From Rhododendron vialii (lineage: Eukaryota; Streptophyta; Magnoliopsida; Ericales; Ericaceae): DNA of 64,000 nucleotides. The notes under the pieces are model-generated. The model was not told where the DNA came from, did no database searches, and worked only from the letters and a program-made list of their open reading frames with translations. Shown piece by piece: positions 47,701 to 58,075 of the stretch. The stretch covers positions 35,015,001-35,079,000 of the forward strand of contig NC_080563.1 in NCBI RefSeq assembly GCF_030253575.1, given 5' to 3'. Made by a program: the position numbers and the translations under genes. Every line of letters begins with the position of its first letter. The first letter of the stretch is position 1.

Positions 47701-49745
47701 GGCCAGCGAGGATATATTCAGGACGTTGCGGGAGATGAGGCAGCGGAGTGGGGTTGGTGGGTTTGAGTTTATGCCGTCACCGCCGCCTACTTATTACCAA
47801 AACTTGAAGAACAGGGCGGCGGGTGTGCTGAGTGATGAGCAGATTAAGGAATGCGAGAAGTTGGGGATTTTGGTGGATAGGGATGATCAGGGTACATTAC
47901 TCCAGATATTCACCAAGCCTGTTGGAGATAGGTACGTTAAGGACTGCATTTATGATTATCGGTTATGTCTTTGGCTCTTTGCAGGGAGTACATACATCAT
48001 GGTTTAAGGTCAAACCAAATTTTCTGAATGCGGAAAACCTTTAGCTTACTTTATGACTAGAATCTTGAAGGAGATGAGAATATTTTTCTAAGATTCACAT
48101 GATTCCTGCATTTGAAACGGATTGAAGTGGAAAAGTGATTCTTGATGACCTATGCAGCAGGGAACCACATTCTCAAACAAAGTACTTTAATTTCTTTAAA
48201 AAATGTTCACTGGCTAATATCCAGAATTAATCCAAACATTTCGTTGGAATTATCTCAGCCATAAGCTTACCTTATGGCTGATTTGTGATTCCTATTAATC
48301 AGATTCCTCTTCCTACTAAAAGATTAAAGGCATTCGAACCTAGTCTTGTGTCTTTCTTGAGTCATATGTGAATCAATCTATCTTGGTTTAAAGCAAAACC
48401 CAATTTGTTGAATGAGCAAAACTTTGAACTATTGACTTTCTATTTAATTCTTCTTTGTTGATTTTGGGTTCAAACTTATATCTAGGCGATATTGGTCATG
48501 TTTTGAAAGCAGACTTGGCTTGTAGCTTTTTGTGCTTTGGTATCCAATAGCTTGAAGTAGTTGTATTTTCGAGTAATTGTTGTCTGGAGCGAAACATGCT
48601 GGGCTTGTTCGTTTGGGGTACTCAAAACCCCTGCGCACGGTCCCCAATAAATTTTCTCTATCTTTCTCCACTCATTACACTTTAAAACCTCCCTCAAAAC
48701 CCGAATTGAACAAGCCTGCTAAGTTTTCTGCGCATCACACTCGGTATATTCTCTTCGTGTAATGGCCAGTCGGAAAAAAATCTCCACCCATGCAAGTTGC
48801 TGTAGGAAACTTTATCTTGAATGATGATTGGTGCGGATTAAGTCAAAGTTCAATAATGATAGGCACGCTAGACAGGAGGCTGTGCTATGAACCATTGCCT
48901 GGTGAGCATGGTATTATGCACCTTGTGACAACAGATGGCAACTACTGTATTCCTTCTCTAGGGAAGACAACTGTTGCAGCCAGGACAATGATTTGCTCTC
49001 AGTCCAATCTAATTTATTAGGGATTCTTTTATCTGGACACCCTCTGCCTATTTTGAAGTGGATATATCAGTGGAATACGTATCAAAAAAAAAAATTGGAT
49101 ATACCAATGCAATGGGGAGTTTGATGTATGATGTATTTCTTGTTTGGAGGCTTGACCGTTTTGTACAAGATTCCTTTGGTCTTCTGTTGTTTTCATAATT
49201 ATCTGCCTTGTTTGTGTGGGGCTTCCAATTAAGTGATGCTTCGGTATAATTCACCGCCAACAAAGCATTCCAGATATGTAATTGTAACTTAGTAATCTTG
49301 CTAAGATATGTAATTAGATGCTTATCATGTTCCTTTGTTACCACAATCTTCTGATGAAATGCTGGGAAGTGTTCGAGTTCGAGTTTGAAAAACCTTTTCA
49401 AAAACTATCTTTCCCATTGAATATTCTGCTACTGGAAACCCACACACCACACCGCCGCCCCCCAATCCCCAATTTTGCTCCTTGCATATGATCTAGATGT
49501 TTGTGAACATGATATATGTGCTCTGATCCTTGTACTGTATGTTCTTGAGCAGGCCAACCCTGTTCATAGAGATAATCCAAAGAGTAGGGTGCATGCTCAA
49601 GGACGATGAAGGGAAGGCATATCAAAAGGGTGGTTGTGGAGGATTTGGCAAGGGAAACTTCTCAGAGCTCTTCAAATCCATTGAGGAATATGAAAAGACA
49701 CTTGAAGCAAAAAGCATTGCTGATCCAGCTGCTGGCGCTGCATGA
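44730..49745 (+). CDS. HPPD: 4-hydroxyphenylpyruvate dioxygenase, complete, three exons
   Basis: This non-haem Fe(II) enzyme converts 4-hydroxyphenylpyruvate to homogentisate, the step of tyrosine catabolism that feeds plastoquinone and tocopherol synthesis. Exons 44730-45502, 47560-47931 and 49553-49745 join in phase with GT-AG introns to give 445 aa, the usual plant length. The iron ligands are H220 (RLDHAVGN), H302 (GVQHLAL) and E388 (FIEIIQR). Their spacing of 82 and 86 residues is the same as in Arabidopsis HPPD (226, 308, 394). The N-terminal vicinal-oxygen-chelate half shows RFHHIEFWC and ARRFSWGLGM, and the C-terminal half shows GGCGGFGKGNF. No plastid transit peptide is evident, fitting a cytosolic enzyme. 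The ATG at 44730 is the first methionine; upstream in-frame codons have no ATG. Exon 1 is very rich in C at third positions, unlike exons 2 and 3. Intron 1 carries a SINE-like insertion and a MITE. Confidence 0.97.
45532..45722 (-). mobile_element. SINE-like retroposon in HPPD intron 1
   Basis: Flanked by a perfect 16-bp direct repeat AACCCTGGTTAATTTT (45516-45531 and 45723-45738), the kind of target duplication made by LINE machinery. On the minus strand it starts AACCCCGAGGAGTTGACTTG. It has a box-A-like TTGGTGGTCTTGG and a box-B-like TGTTTGATTCC (near 45654) about 35 bases later, and ends in A-rich AATAAATAAA. Length (191 bp), boxes and tail fit a tRNA-derived SINE. It lies 29 bases past the exon 1 donor. 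Confidence 0.72.
46396..46603. mobile_element. Foldback MITE in HPPD intron 1, same family as 20755
   Basis: Left AGGCTAGGTTTGGCTTAAAA matches the complement of the right end for about 28 bases. The middle carries ATTATGAGTTTCGATCAAA and AATCAATAAGTCACAAAA, shared with 20755-21085. Confidence 0.75.
47246..47349. repeat. 52-bp tandem duplication in HPPD intron 1
   Basis: CTATAAAACATTTCC at 47246 recurs at 47298, and both are followed by ACTGTGGTTAGCAAAAAACT. It ends about 210 bases before exon 2. The remainder of intron 1 (45739-47559) is noncoding, with a diverged internal repeat near 45800-46140. Intron 2 (47932-49552) holds a small inverted-repeat segment at about 48603-48717 (GGCTTGTTCGTTT with its complement) and is otherwise plain. 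Confidence 0.85.
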
Positions 49746-49979
49746 GAGCACCATCCTTGGTTTTTGCAGCCTTTGTGTTGCGCTGTTGCAAAGGAGAAGT
49801 AGAAAAAGAATAAGAAAAATAAGCCAACAATAGTGTTGAGTAAATGATGAAAAATGCTAGCCATGGGCGGTGGTTACGATTTCATAACTGTGTCGGAGTA
49901 TCTGAAAGTTGTATAGAAGTATACGAAGGTGAATTGAAGTGCGAAAAGAGTGTTGAACGTCAAAATTTGTTGGCATTTT

Positions 49980-49985
49980 CAATAA
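49980..49985 (+). terminator. Candidate HPPD polyadenylation signal
   Basis: AATAAA lies 235 bases after the HPPD stop codon, within a plausible 3' untranslated length. No transcript data are available to confirm it. Confidence 0.45.
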
Positions 49986-50624
49986 AGGCAGAATCAACAA
50001 GTTATTAGTGAGACTGTGTTTGTTGTGGTGCTTTAAATAGAACTTTTGTCATTGCAAGTTCATGGTTGGGTTTAGTTGATGATGTCATATGTGTTGGCTT
50101 ATGTCATTTGTCTGTTATTTACTTTGTCTGTATTTTGTTGGTCTGTAAACATAGCTACTTGCCCAAGTCACCTATAGAATTGGGCTGTGAAATTCTTCGC
50201 TGCTGTTGGATGATCATGCCATATGCTGCCCAAGTCACTCATGGTTGGCCACCCAAGACGAAGTGTGACTTGTGATTTGGTGATTCCACTCACTTGGACG
50301 ATGGATCCATGTTGTGAAAATGAAGCCTATTCTCGGCTTGATGATTAGATGGGATGTTGCTTGTGTCAGGTCCCACTTGGTTCGGAAATCAGGATGATAT
50401 AATCGCTACTCCTTGGGATGTGCATGCTATCATGTTTGTTATCCTATCTCATGTTGGAGCTCTGCAGGTATTCTGCTCGATGAGGTATGTCTCTTCTTTG
50501 AGACTTCAGATGTACTTTTATGTGATTTAATGAAGTTTTTACTTATGGCTACAGTGAAGTTGGACGGTTGGTATATTTAACACTTAAAGTCAAAAAAAAA
50601 AAAATTTCACAGAAAGTTGCACAT
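49986..50624 (+). other. Downstream HPPD flank
   Basis: No gene is recognised. Short frames (for example near 50066-50275) lack family features. Confidence 0.4.
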
Positions 50625-51300
50625 TGTTAGAGTTTGTCCCACATTGGTTAATTATATTCTCCAAAACTAGTATATGAGTCTAAACAGCCTCTACACTCGT
50701 CAATTTGTATTGAGTTGGATGCTATAACATGATGTTAGAGCTAGGGTCTCGGAGAATTTGTTCCCCTTTGTTTGTTCCATAAGTGCACTGTTGTTTGTTG
50801 TAATCCAAGTGTTATGGATCGTTTGATTAACTCTCCACGTGCGAGTCAAGAGTCGCACATGCAAGGGAGTATTGGAGTTTGTTTCACATTAGTTAATTAT
50901 TTCCTCCAAAACTAGTATATGAGTCGCCTCTCCACTCATTGCCAATTGGTATTGAGTTAGCATCTAACTCAATACCAATTGGCAATGAGGGGAGAGACAA
51001 CCCAGGCTAGTAAACTAGTTTTCGAGGTGATAAATAGCCCATGTGGGACAAATTCCAACACTACCCCGCATGTGCGACCCTCAACTCACACGTGGAGAGG
51101 TCAACAAAGAATTTGGATCATATGGATCACAGCAAAATAAAGTGCAATTATGGCACAAAGGGGAAAAGCATCCGAAAACTTAGCTATGATACCATGTTAA
51201 GGCATCTAACTCAAAACCAATTGGCAATGAGGAGAGGCAGCCCATGCTCATGTACTAGTTTTCGAGTTGACAAATAACCCATGTGGGACAAATTTCAACA
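50625..51300. mobile_element. Two head-to-head copies of a 340-bp MITE forming a 676-bp palindrome
   Basis: The left end TGTTAGAGTTTGTCCCACAT matches the complement of the right end (TGTTGAAATTTGTCCCACAT). The arms pair throughout, with centre TAGCATCTAACTCAATACCA near 50965. Each half is itself a unit of the family seen once at 43302-43641. Confidence 0.85.
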
Positions 51301-51484
51301 CATGTAATATTACGTTCCCGAGAGATTATGTTTCACTGCCACCCAATTAACAAATCAGTTTTTCGAGTATCTATTTTGGTCTATTTCATAATATCCAGGT
51401 GATAATCTACTGGGATTGTAAACTTATTGAAAACTCGACGTGCTCCTAGAAATTTTTAACATGGCGTTTTGAGACCAGATGCGT

Positions 51485-51570
51485 TGATCCTATTATCACA
51501 CTTCTTATGGCCTTGGTAGGTTACGGTTGATCCTATTATCACACTTCTTATGGCCTTGGTAGGTTACGGT
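51485..51570. repeat. 43-bp exact tandem duplication
   Basis: TGATCCTATTATCACACTTC and the rest of the 43-base unit are repeated back to back without a visible difference. The flanking 51301-51729 holds nothing else recognised. Confidence 0.93.
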
Positions 51571-52550
51571 ATGACAATGATCCACTAAGTTTGACATTAC
51601 TTCCTAGAGTTGTGCTTCTAGAGGGGCTGGTTCAGGGTATTGCTTAAGCTCAACTTGTGGGAGGCCTTTGCAGAGACGTGGATTTGAAGGGAGTAATGGT
51701 AATTTTTGGTAATCTTTACTCAATAGCTTAAAAGTTTTAGAAATTCGACGCGAGAGTTTCTTTAGCTGGTCATTCTACGAATCTACCAACCGCTTGAAAT
51801 ATTGATTTAAGAAAGCTAGAGTCTTCTAATATAGAGAGCTAAACCGACTTCCTTTTAGTTTTGGATTTTGAAGGATTGATTTAGGTTTTCCACAGAATCT
51901 TATAATTGATTTTCTCTTTATAAACAACGCATAGGATTTTCTTTTTTGGGTTAGGTGGTTATCAAAGACAACATCAAAGCAATTTGCAGGGAAGATATTA
52001 GCTAGTGGTGACCGTTGTATACAGAACCCATCCTTTTTGTTTTTTTGGTTATACACAAGGAAGGCCTAAGCCCTGAACACCAAAGCCACTGCTAGCGACA
52101 GATCTTAATCTGCCAATGCCATCAACATCGTTCTGCAAATACTCCAGGACCTCCAAAGCAGCTTGCTCGTGGATTAACTCTCTCTGCTCCAATTTTCATA
52201 CATTTTGGCTCTGTTTTATTGCCACTGTGATAGTGGTGACCATTTGCTGAAATCGTTCGTAATTTGGAAGTTGGGACTTATGTAAAGTTCAACGCAAATG
52301 GCCATTTTATTGAGCCTCTTGTATGGAGAGAGATTGGGTTTGATAATGAAAAATTGGTAGTTCTGTTTAATTTTTCATGAAGTTGCTGCTAGTATTTAGA
52401 TTTCCAAATTAAAAAATAAATAAAAAAATTGATTTTTTCTATACCAGGAGCATGAATACGTATATGCTGGCAAACATTTTCAAATGCAAAACCAATCAAA
52501 TGATAGGTAATCAGCAGGTTTCTCATAGTCGTGGTTAAAGGAATACACAC

Positions 52551-52552
<2 letters not shown>

Positions 52553-52594
<42 letters not shown>
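52553..52594. repeat. (AG)n microsatellite
   Basis: About 21 AG units roughly 150 bases upstream of the first U2 copy. The paralogous site at 61991-62004 has only about seven units. Confidence 0.95.
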
Positions 52595-52595
<1 letters not shown>

Positions 52596-52747
52596 AGTGC
52601 CACTGGAAGAAGGCTCCAGTTTGAGCAGTGCCAGAGGAAGAAGCTAGGCTCCAGTTTTGTTTGTGCTTTGGTTCCCACATCATCTAAGCACAAAAAGTGA
52701 GAGAGAGAACATGACTAATAAAAGAAGCAGACAGAGAAGGGGAACTC

Positions 52748-52953
52748 ATACTTTTCTTGGCCTTTGGCTAAGATCAAGTGTAGTATCTATTCTTATCAGT
52801 CTAATACTTGATACGTGAGTCATCAATTAACATGATATTAAATTAATTTTTTGAGGGGTAGGGACCTATTATAGTAGCTTGCTAATTGCTATTGGGGTTT
52901 CTTGAGCGTTGCCTTGGCGTTGCATTATTGCCTTGGCTTGGTGCATCTCACCC
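52748..52953 (+). ncRNA. U2 snRNA-like sequence, probably a pseudogene
   Basis: It follows plant U2 from ATACTTTTCTTGG through AAGATCAAGTGTAGTATC, the Sm-site region TAATTTTTTGA (about 52844-52853) and the 3' stem-loops. It has diverged: one T is lost in the 5' GGCCTTTTGGC block, the stretch after the GTAGTA branch-site pairing motif has changed, and stem IIb is altered. An upstream TCCCACATCA (52673-52682, about 75 bases before the start) is the U-snRNA upstream element with its last base changed from G to A. It is less U2-like than 62120-62317. Confidence 0.8.
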
Positions 52954-53220
52954 AAAACAAGTTCTAAATTTTATGTGTATGGACCGAAAGAGATGGAGAC
53001 TGGGATTAGTAACATTCAAAGCAGATGTTCATTGAGACTCGTTACATTAGCATGCTTATGAATCTGCGGTTTATTCAAATTTATGAAACATGATAATTTG
53101 TTTGGATTAGCTTATGGGAGTGTATCAATTCGGCCACATTTAAAGCTACTAGTTTGATTTGAACTGCTCACGAATAAAATATAGTTGATCAGATTCTCTA
53201 AAATTCGAACATATCGAGAT

Positions 53221-54056
53221 CCTCTAAAGTTTGTGGTGAGTGGATTCTATCGGAACTAGGCAGGCTTCTCTGCAGTCCATATGTATGTGGACTACAGAGA
53301 AGCGGTTGTGAACCTTCGGATGGTGTTTTTAACTGTCGAGATTTTAAAAAAAAAATTCAAGGGAAAATTTTAACTTTTCTCCGGAAAAAGTTTTATAAAG
53401 TTTGGACCATTGAATGCAAAGAAAAATGGCTGAGATTGGACTGTATGGACTCTCTGCAGTCCAACCGCAAAGAATCCGCCTCCATTCTGTCGTTCCTCAT
53501 TCCCTTACTATAAAGGTTGTCATCGGGTGGCTCAACCAGCCAACTCACTACCTTGGCCTGCCCAGGGGCTAGGCCGTTCGGACTTTTTTGGCAGGCCGGA
53601 CTACATATCGCAAATCACTACCCGACCCCGCCCACGGGCTAACCAAATTGACGAGCTAGCAGGCCAAAAGTCAGGCCGGGCTGGCGGGTGGGCATTGAAT
53701 TGAATTGTGCACTGCTGCTCTTTAAATTGAATTGAATGTCCTTGGGCTTGAATTGTTCACGGCGTCACGGGCTAGCCCAAATATTGTTCACTGCTTTTGT
53801 GCGAAAAGTGCCGTGTGGCCCATGTGCAGGACTTGGGATGATAAAAAGTGGCATGTGCATGTGTGCTAAAATATGAGTCTTAGGTGATTTTTGGGCTATC
53901 GGGCGGGCGGGCCAAGCAAAAATCTCTAGGTTCAAGTCTGGCCTATGAAAAATTCGGGCTGGGCTAGTCTGTCCGTTGAACGGACTCGGGCCAGGCAATA
54001 GACTAATGGGTCGAGCAGGCGGCAATAGCCTAAATGATGACCCTACCTTTAGTAGG
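53221..54056. other. Spacer with short hairpin and GGGCTAGGC-type repeat
   Basis: About 53250-53480 has a small inverted-repeat element (TCTCTGCAGTCC arms). 53520-54040 is GC-richer, with repeated GGGCTAGCC/GGCGGGCCA phrases, and is not coding. Both open frames across it are shadows of these repeats. Confidence 0.4.
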
Positions 54057-54472
54057 GGCTTAATTGCAAGAACACCCCCTAAACTATCGCGTTTTGGCAA
54101 GTTCACCCCCTTAAGTTTAAATTCGAGCAACTTCACCCCCCAAACTACCAAATTCGAGCAACTTCACCCCCTCCCCCATTTTCCGTCCATTTCTGTTATA
54201 AATTTGGATGGAAAGTTTTCACATTTGGTACTGGTACCGAATTTTAGGTGGTACTGGTACCCAAACTTGATATTGGTACCGAATTTTAGGTGGTACTGGT
54301 ACCCAATTTTGAAACTTTCCATCCAAATTTATAACAGAAATGGACGGAAAATGGGGAGGGGGTGAAGTTGCTCGAATTTGGTAGTTTCGGGGGTGAAGTT
54401 GCTCGAATTTAAACTTAAGGGGGTGAACTTGCCAACACGCGATAGTTTAGGGGGTGTTCTTGCAATTAAGCC
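54057..54472. mobile_element. Mutator-type MITE with perfect 9-bp target duplication
   Basis: The arms begin GGCTTAATTGCAAGAACACC and are complementary for about 170 bases. TTTAGTAGG flanks both sides (54048-54056 and 54473-54481). The centre has a short tandem repeat around TGGTACCGAATTTTAGGTGG. Open frames across the arms (for example 54378-54650 and 54151-53765) are by-products and share a peptide only because the arms mirror each other. Confidence 0.92.
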
Positions 54473-54539
54473 TTTAGTAGGAGTACAAACTTGTGGTGAG
54501 TGGTTTCTCTCGTTCTTCGTTCCCTTTCTCTTTGTTAAG

Positions 54540-54800
54540 GGGGTGTTCGGACAAATAAGACAAAGTGGCTTATTTTTTGTCCTTATTCAAATTTTTTTCG
54601 TATCACTTGGCTTATCCTCATTTTTTTTGGGAATTATTGCATCTTCATAACGAGAGGAATCTAAAAAGTATAAAATTTTGATCGAAATCCAATATTTTTT
54701 GAATAAAAATGAAAAAAGTGGCTTATTGGCTTATTTTTGTTTTTATGTGGGTTTGTTTGGCTTATTTTTTGTGGGAAAGCCAATGGCTTTTTTAGCCGAA
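54540..54800. mobile_element. Foldback MITE, same family as 20755
   Basis: Left GTTCGGACAAATAAGAC and right GAAAGCCAATGGC...GCCGAACAGG are related inverted ends. The interior has GAGAGGAATCTAAAAAGTAT and AAAATTTTGATCGAAA, as in 20755 and 35315. Confidence 0.6.
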
Positions 54801-54921
54801 CAGGGCCTATAGGGTAGAAAATTTTGAATTGCTATTTATTTTTAACTAACTAAAAGAAATGATACTTGAGAAAGTGTCAAATTTTGAGAAAGAAACATAT
54901 ACATAAAGGACGAAAAGTCTG

Positions 54922-55241
54922 AGGTTCCCAACCGGGAATCCCGACTGGATTCCCGACGGCCCTCCGACCCACTCCGGCCACCAGACGGTCGATCTGAGCC
55001 GTCCAAAATTTCTAAAAAAAAAATCGAGTGGGCCTACTTGAGGACAAACGGCATTCGACGTGTGTATGTGGCTGATCCAAACACTCCATTTTTGTGTGTA
55101 AAATAAATGGAATATTTGGATCAACTACCTACACACGTCGGATGTTGTTTATTCCCGCATAGGTTCGAATCAACCGTCCGGTGGCCGGAGTAAGCTCGAA
55201 GGGCCGTTGGGAATCCAGTCGGGATTCCCCCGTCAGGAACT
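54922..55241. mobile_element. GC-rich-armed foldback MITE
   Basis: The left arm GGAATCCCGACTGGATTCCC pairs with the right arm, and complementarity continues through ACTCCGGCCACCAGACGGT-like and CGACGTGTGTA blocks to a centre near 55095. Confidence 0.85.
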
Positions 55242-55419
55242 GTAGCACCACTCCATAAAGGAGTAGTCTTTCTCCTTTGTTTCAATACACCCGACAGAGA
55301 TTAAATTGTAACACGGCCCCGCCGTGTACAAGGATTGTGCAGCAAACCCATTGATCAACGCCACATCACCATGGCTCATCCAGCACGTTTAATTCTTCTC
55401 TCTCTCCGGTTACTTTTCT

Positions 55420-56030
55420 CACACTTTAGTTTAATTCTTTTAGACTATTTATATATTAAAAATATCATTAAAAACTTAATTATTTTGATTTTCAAAATTC
55501 AATTAAATCGGTGCGAAGATTTTATTTTTCTGATTATTTTATCTTTAAGAATCATAATTAAATTGTCTTTAGAACTTTCATAATTATGTATCTACTCTTT
55601 ATTTAAGATCCTATGGAGCAGAAACTTGATTATAAGAGCCCTAACGATAAAATGTAATTATGACCATTGAGAATAATAAGTTCAGAATAACAAGATCTTC
55701 ACATCGGTTCAAACGGATTAAAAATTGGAGCACTTAAGTTTCTAACCATATTTTTTAATATATAAACGGTCTAAAAAATTAAGTGTTCCAATTTTTAATC
55801 TGTTTAAATCCATGCAAAGATCTTATTATTTTGATCATTTTATTCTAAAGGGTCATAATTAAAGTTTTTTTCTATAGGGCTCTCATAATCAAGTTCCTAC
55901 TCTATAGGGTCCTAAATAAAGAACAGATACTTAATTATGAGAGCTCTAGAGGCAAAATTTAATTATAATCCTTTAGAATAAAATGATCAAAATAATAAGA
56001 TCTTCACACTGGTTCAAAATATTCGCCTAA
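55420..56030. repeat. Compound foldback related to the core of 28174-29535
   Basis: Several inverted and direct copies of one motif set (GGTTCAAACGGATTAAAAAT, AAGATCTTATTATTTTGATC, TTTTATTCTAAAGGGTCAT) make two overlapping hairpins. The same motifs form the arms of the core hairpin at about 28560-28850. Confidence 0.7.
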
Positions 56031-56618
56031 CCAGACTAATAAAAATCCTGATTTCACTGTCGTATGCCATGGCGTAGTTAGTATATCTGTATAGATTGTA
56101 TAGAGTCTCTGTGAGCAAATAAACAAGCTTGGCTTCAAAATTTGCATTCAGAATTCACATATCCAGAGTTCTTTCTAAACACATGCCTTGGCATATCACA
56201 CAAGTCCTAGTCTCTCTGTGTCAAATGGGAAGTTGAAGCCAAAGAAAAAAAGAAAACCACAAATAAACAAACAACATCAAAACCAACATTCAGGAGATGT
56301 ATCGCTCCTTCCGACCCCTTTTTGTATGCTTGTTGCGTAAAATCGTGTCATTTTGACCTTGAAAAATAAGATGCTTGCAAGAATATTTTTTCGAACTTTT
56401 TGAAAGCATTCAAAATACTCGAGATATTTTGAATAATGTAAAAAAAATTCAAAAAATTATTTTGAGAAGTGATTTATTTTCGGAGTTCAAAATGGCATGC
56501 ACAGTCTTTCGTAGAAAGCAAACAAAATGAGACATAGAGAGAGTTCATGTGTAGTTATTAACATGGACAACAACCATAATTCAATCAAATTATGGGCTGT
56601 AAGTAAGAGCAAAAAGTC
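56031..56618. other. Repeat module A downstream of the Pep precursor gene
   Basis: GATTGTATAGAGTCTCTGTG near 56095, followed by CAGAGTTCTTTCTAA and CAAGTCCTAGTCTCTCTGT, recurs at 58660-58800. Its first part recurs again at the very end of the window (63900-64000). It marks one end of a tandem unit. Confidence 0.6.
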
Positions 56619-56746
56619 TACGCTCACCGCTCATCTTTTACCGCTCTCCCATCGGTCTCAATCTCACCGTAGAGACCGTTGATTGCCGAGATGGACGGTG
56701 AGATTGAAAGGTGAATGTGAGCAGTAAAAGATGAGCGGTGAGCGTA
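56619..56746. repeat. Hairpin element just after the Pep precursor stop codon
   Basis: TACGCTCACCGCTCATCTTT is matched by its complement at the other end (AAAGATGAGCGGTGAGCGTA), giving an almost perfect stem of 28 or more bases. It starts 24 bases beyond the stop and so should be in the 3' untranslated region. Confidence 0.85.
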
Positions 56747-56769
56747 ACACCGCTGAAGAGAGGGTTGGA

Positions 56770-57960
56770 TCAGTTAGTCTGAGGGCCCCTTCCTGAGTTA
56801 ATAGGTGGCCGTGAAGGTCTCCTCGCAGCTGTTGTTGCAGTATCTTCCTGCATTCATTTACAATACAACATCAAATACGTACTCTAGTTACAACTAAGAA
56901 AAAAACAAATCTGGTTACTCATATAGAGTGTACGTAGGGCTGATAAATGTACCGAATGAGTCAAATAGTTTACGGTTGAAACTTGGTTTGAAATTTTGAC
57001 AAATTTTAGAAATATATTCGAGTTTGGCTTATTAATAAGACAAATCAATCGCAAATGAGCTTTGATCGATCAAGCCGATCAATCTAGAGTAGCTTGAATG
57101 TTTTAAACAACATATGTCAAATGAGAGCAATAGTATGTTCGAACTTGGTGCGAATGCTTAAAGCGCTTCAAAAAAACATTGAAGTATATAATAAAATTTA
57201 TGAAATAAATTTATCACAAACGATCGCTTTTAAAATGGCCTTTTACCAAAAATATAGTGAAAACGACCCTAACATTGCTTATGAAAAATTCTAAGAGTAG
57301 ATTCTGCACACATGATAGGAAAGAGAGGAGGTTGACTATACACAATCAAACTTCGGTATGGGCTCTATCACAAAGTATATACTAGCTCTCACACCAATTG
57401 GCCTTATTCGTTTTGGGGTCTCAAAATTCCTGAACGCGGTCTCTAATAAATTTTTTCTATTTCTCTCTTCCCACTCATTACTATCAAGAAACCTCCCTCA
57501 AAACAGAACAGGGTAAATGACTTAAGAGTTAAGAATGACTCCAAGAGAGAGAGAGAGAGAGAGATGGTCTTACAAGTGATATTATAGCAGAAGAAGCTAA
57601 AGCAGGGTCTGGTGTGGAAGGTGAATCAGCTGCATCTGGGTCGTCAGTTGTTGAAGCTGCTGGATCCGTTGCTCCTGATCCCCCTCCTCCAGCGTCTGAA
57701 CAAGTAGAATCTTGGACAGCACTTGCTACATTTAGTACTCCACAATTTTCTGAACTTATAGAAGAAGAAGAAGAGTCCACCACCACCTCCTTCTCCTCCC
57801 CAGATTTTGTAGATTCGTGGTTCGACTCAAAAAGAAAAAGAAAGAAAAAAGAAAATACAATCACCTTCATGAAGAAAGCATAGTTTATTGGATTCACTAG
57901 AATATGAATGCATCCTGTTTCTCTTAATACTTTTGGCGAATGGATTCTCTCATTTCCCAT
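56770..57960 (-). CDS. Plant elicitor peptide precursor (PROPEP-like), two exons
   Basis: Exon 1 (57960-57574) ends at GT donor CTT/GTAAGA in phase 0. Exon 2 (56847-56770) follows AATGCAG and encodes 25 residues plus stop. Exon 2 contains ARRPSRPPINSGRGPQTN as the extreme C-terminus. This fits the Pep family: a basic, proline-rich stretch, then SG, then a terminal Asn. It resembles the solanaceous Pep pattern PSRP..xSGxxPQxN. Peps are released from cytosolic precursors on wounding or infection and bind PEPR receptor kinases. Exon 1 encodes an acidic, Ser/Gly-rich pro-region (SGEEKEVVVDSSSSS; CSDAGGGGSGATDPAAS), as expected for a precursor. The start at 57960 is the first ATG after the TATA box (154 aa). 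57870 is an alternative (124 aa), and the hydrophobic FSFFFLFLF after it may be a pyrimidine tract, not a signal peptide. Family assignment rests on the C-terminal motif. Confidence 0.72.
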
Positions 57961-58064
57961 TACCTTTGCAGTAGGCTAGAAATTATGAATTGTTGTTTGA
58001 CGAAATAGAACCAATGGTGCTTCGAAAAGTGTCGAATTATGAAGAAGAAAAGTACATCGATCAT

Positions 58065-58074
58065 ATATATTTAT
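58065..58074 (-). promoter_or_regulatory. TATA box of the Pep precursor gene
   Basis: TATAAATATA on the minus strand lies 105 bases before the ATG at 57960. It predicts a start site near 58038 and a leader of about 80 bases. Confidence 0.6.
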
Positions 58075-58075
58075 A

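Larger units (their letters stand above)
51730..53220. repeat. U2-containing duplicated block, copy 1
   Basis: It matches 59880-63590 in order and orientation: GAGTTTCTTTAGCTGGTCAT, CAAAGCAATTTGCAGGGAAG, ATGGCCATTTTATTGAGCCT, the U2 region, then GATTCTCTAAAATTCGAAC at the right end. Copy 2 is longer because of a LINE insertion and further local repeats. Confidence 0.82.

Noticed and set aside
53765..54365. Open frames of 128-129 codons on both strands
   Set aside because: They run through a GGGCTAGGC-type repeat and the arm of the Mutator-type MITE. The shared peptide with 54378-54650 is due to the inverted arms.
57820..57870. MKVIVFSFFFLFLF read as a signal peptide of the Pep precursor
   Set aside because: Known Pep precursors generally lack a classical signal peptide, and the DNA here is a T-rich pyrimidine tract ending GAG that could be an intron end. 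I kept it as coding only because the frame is open from the upstream ATG.
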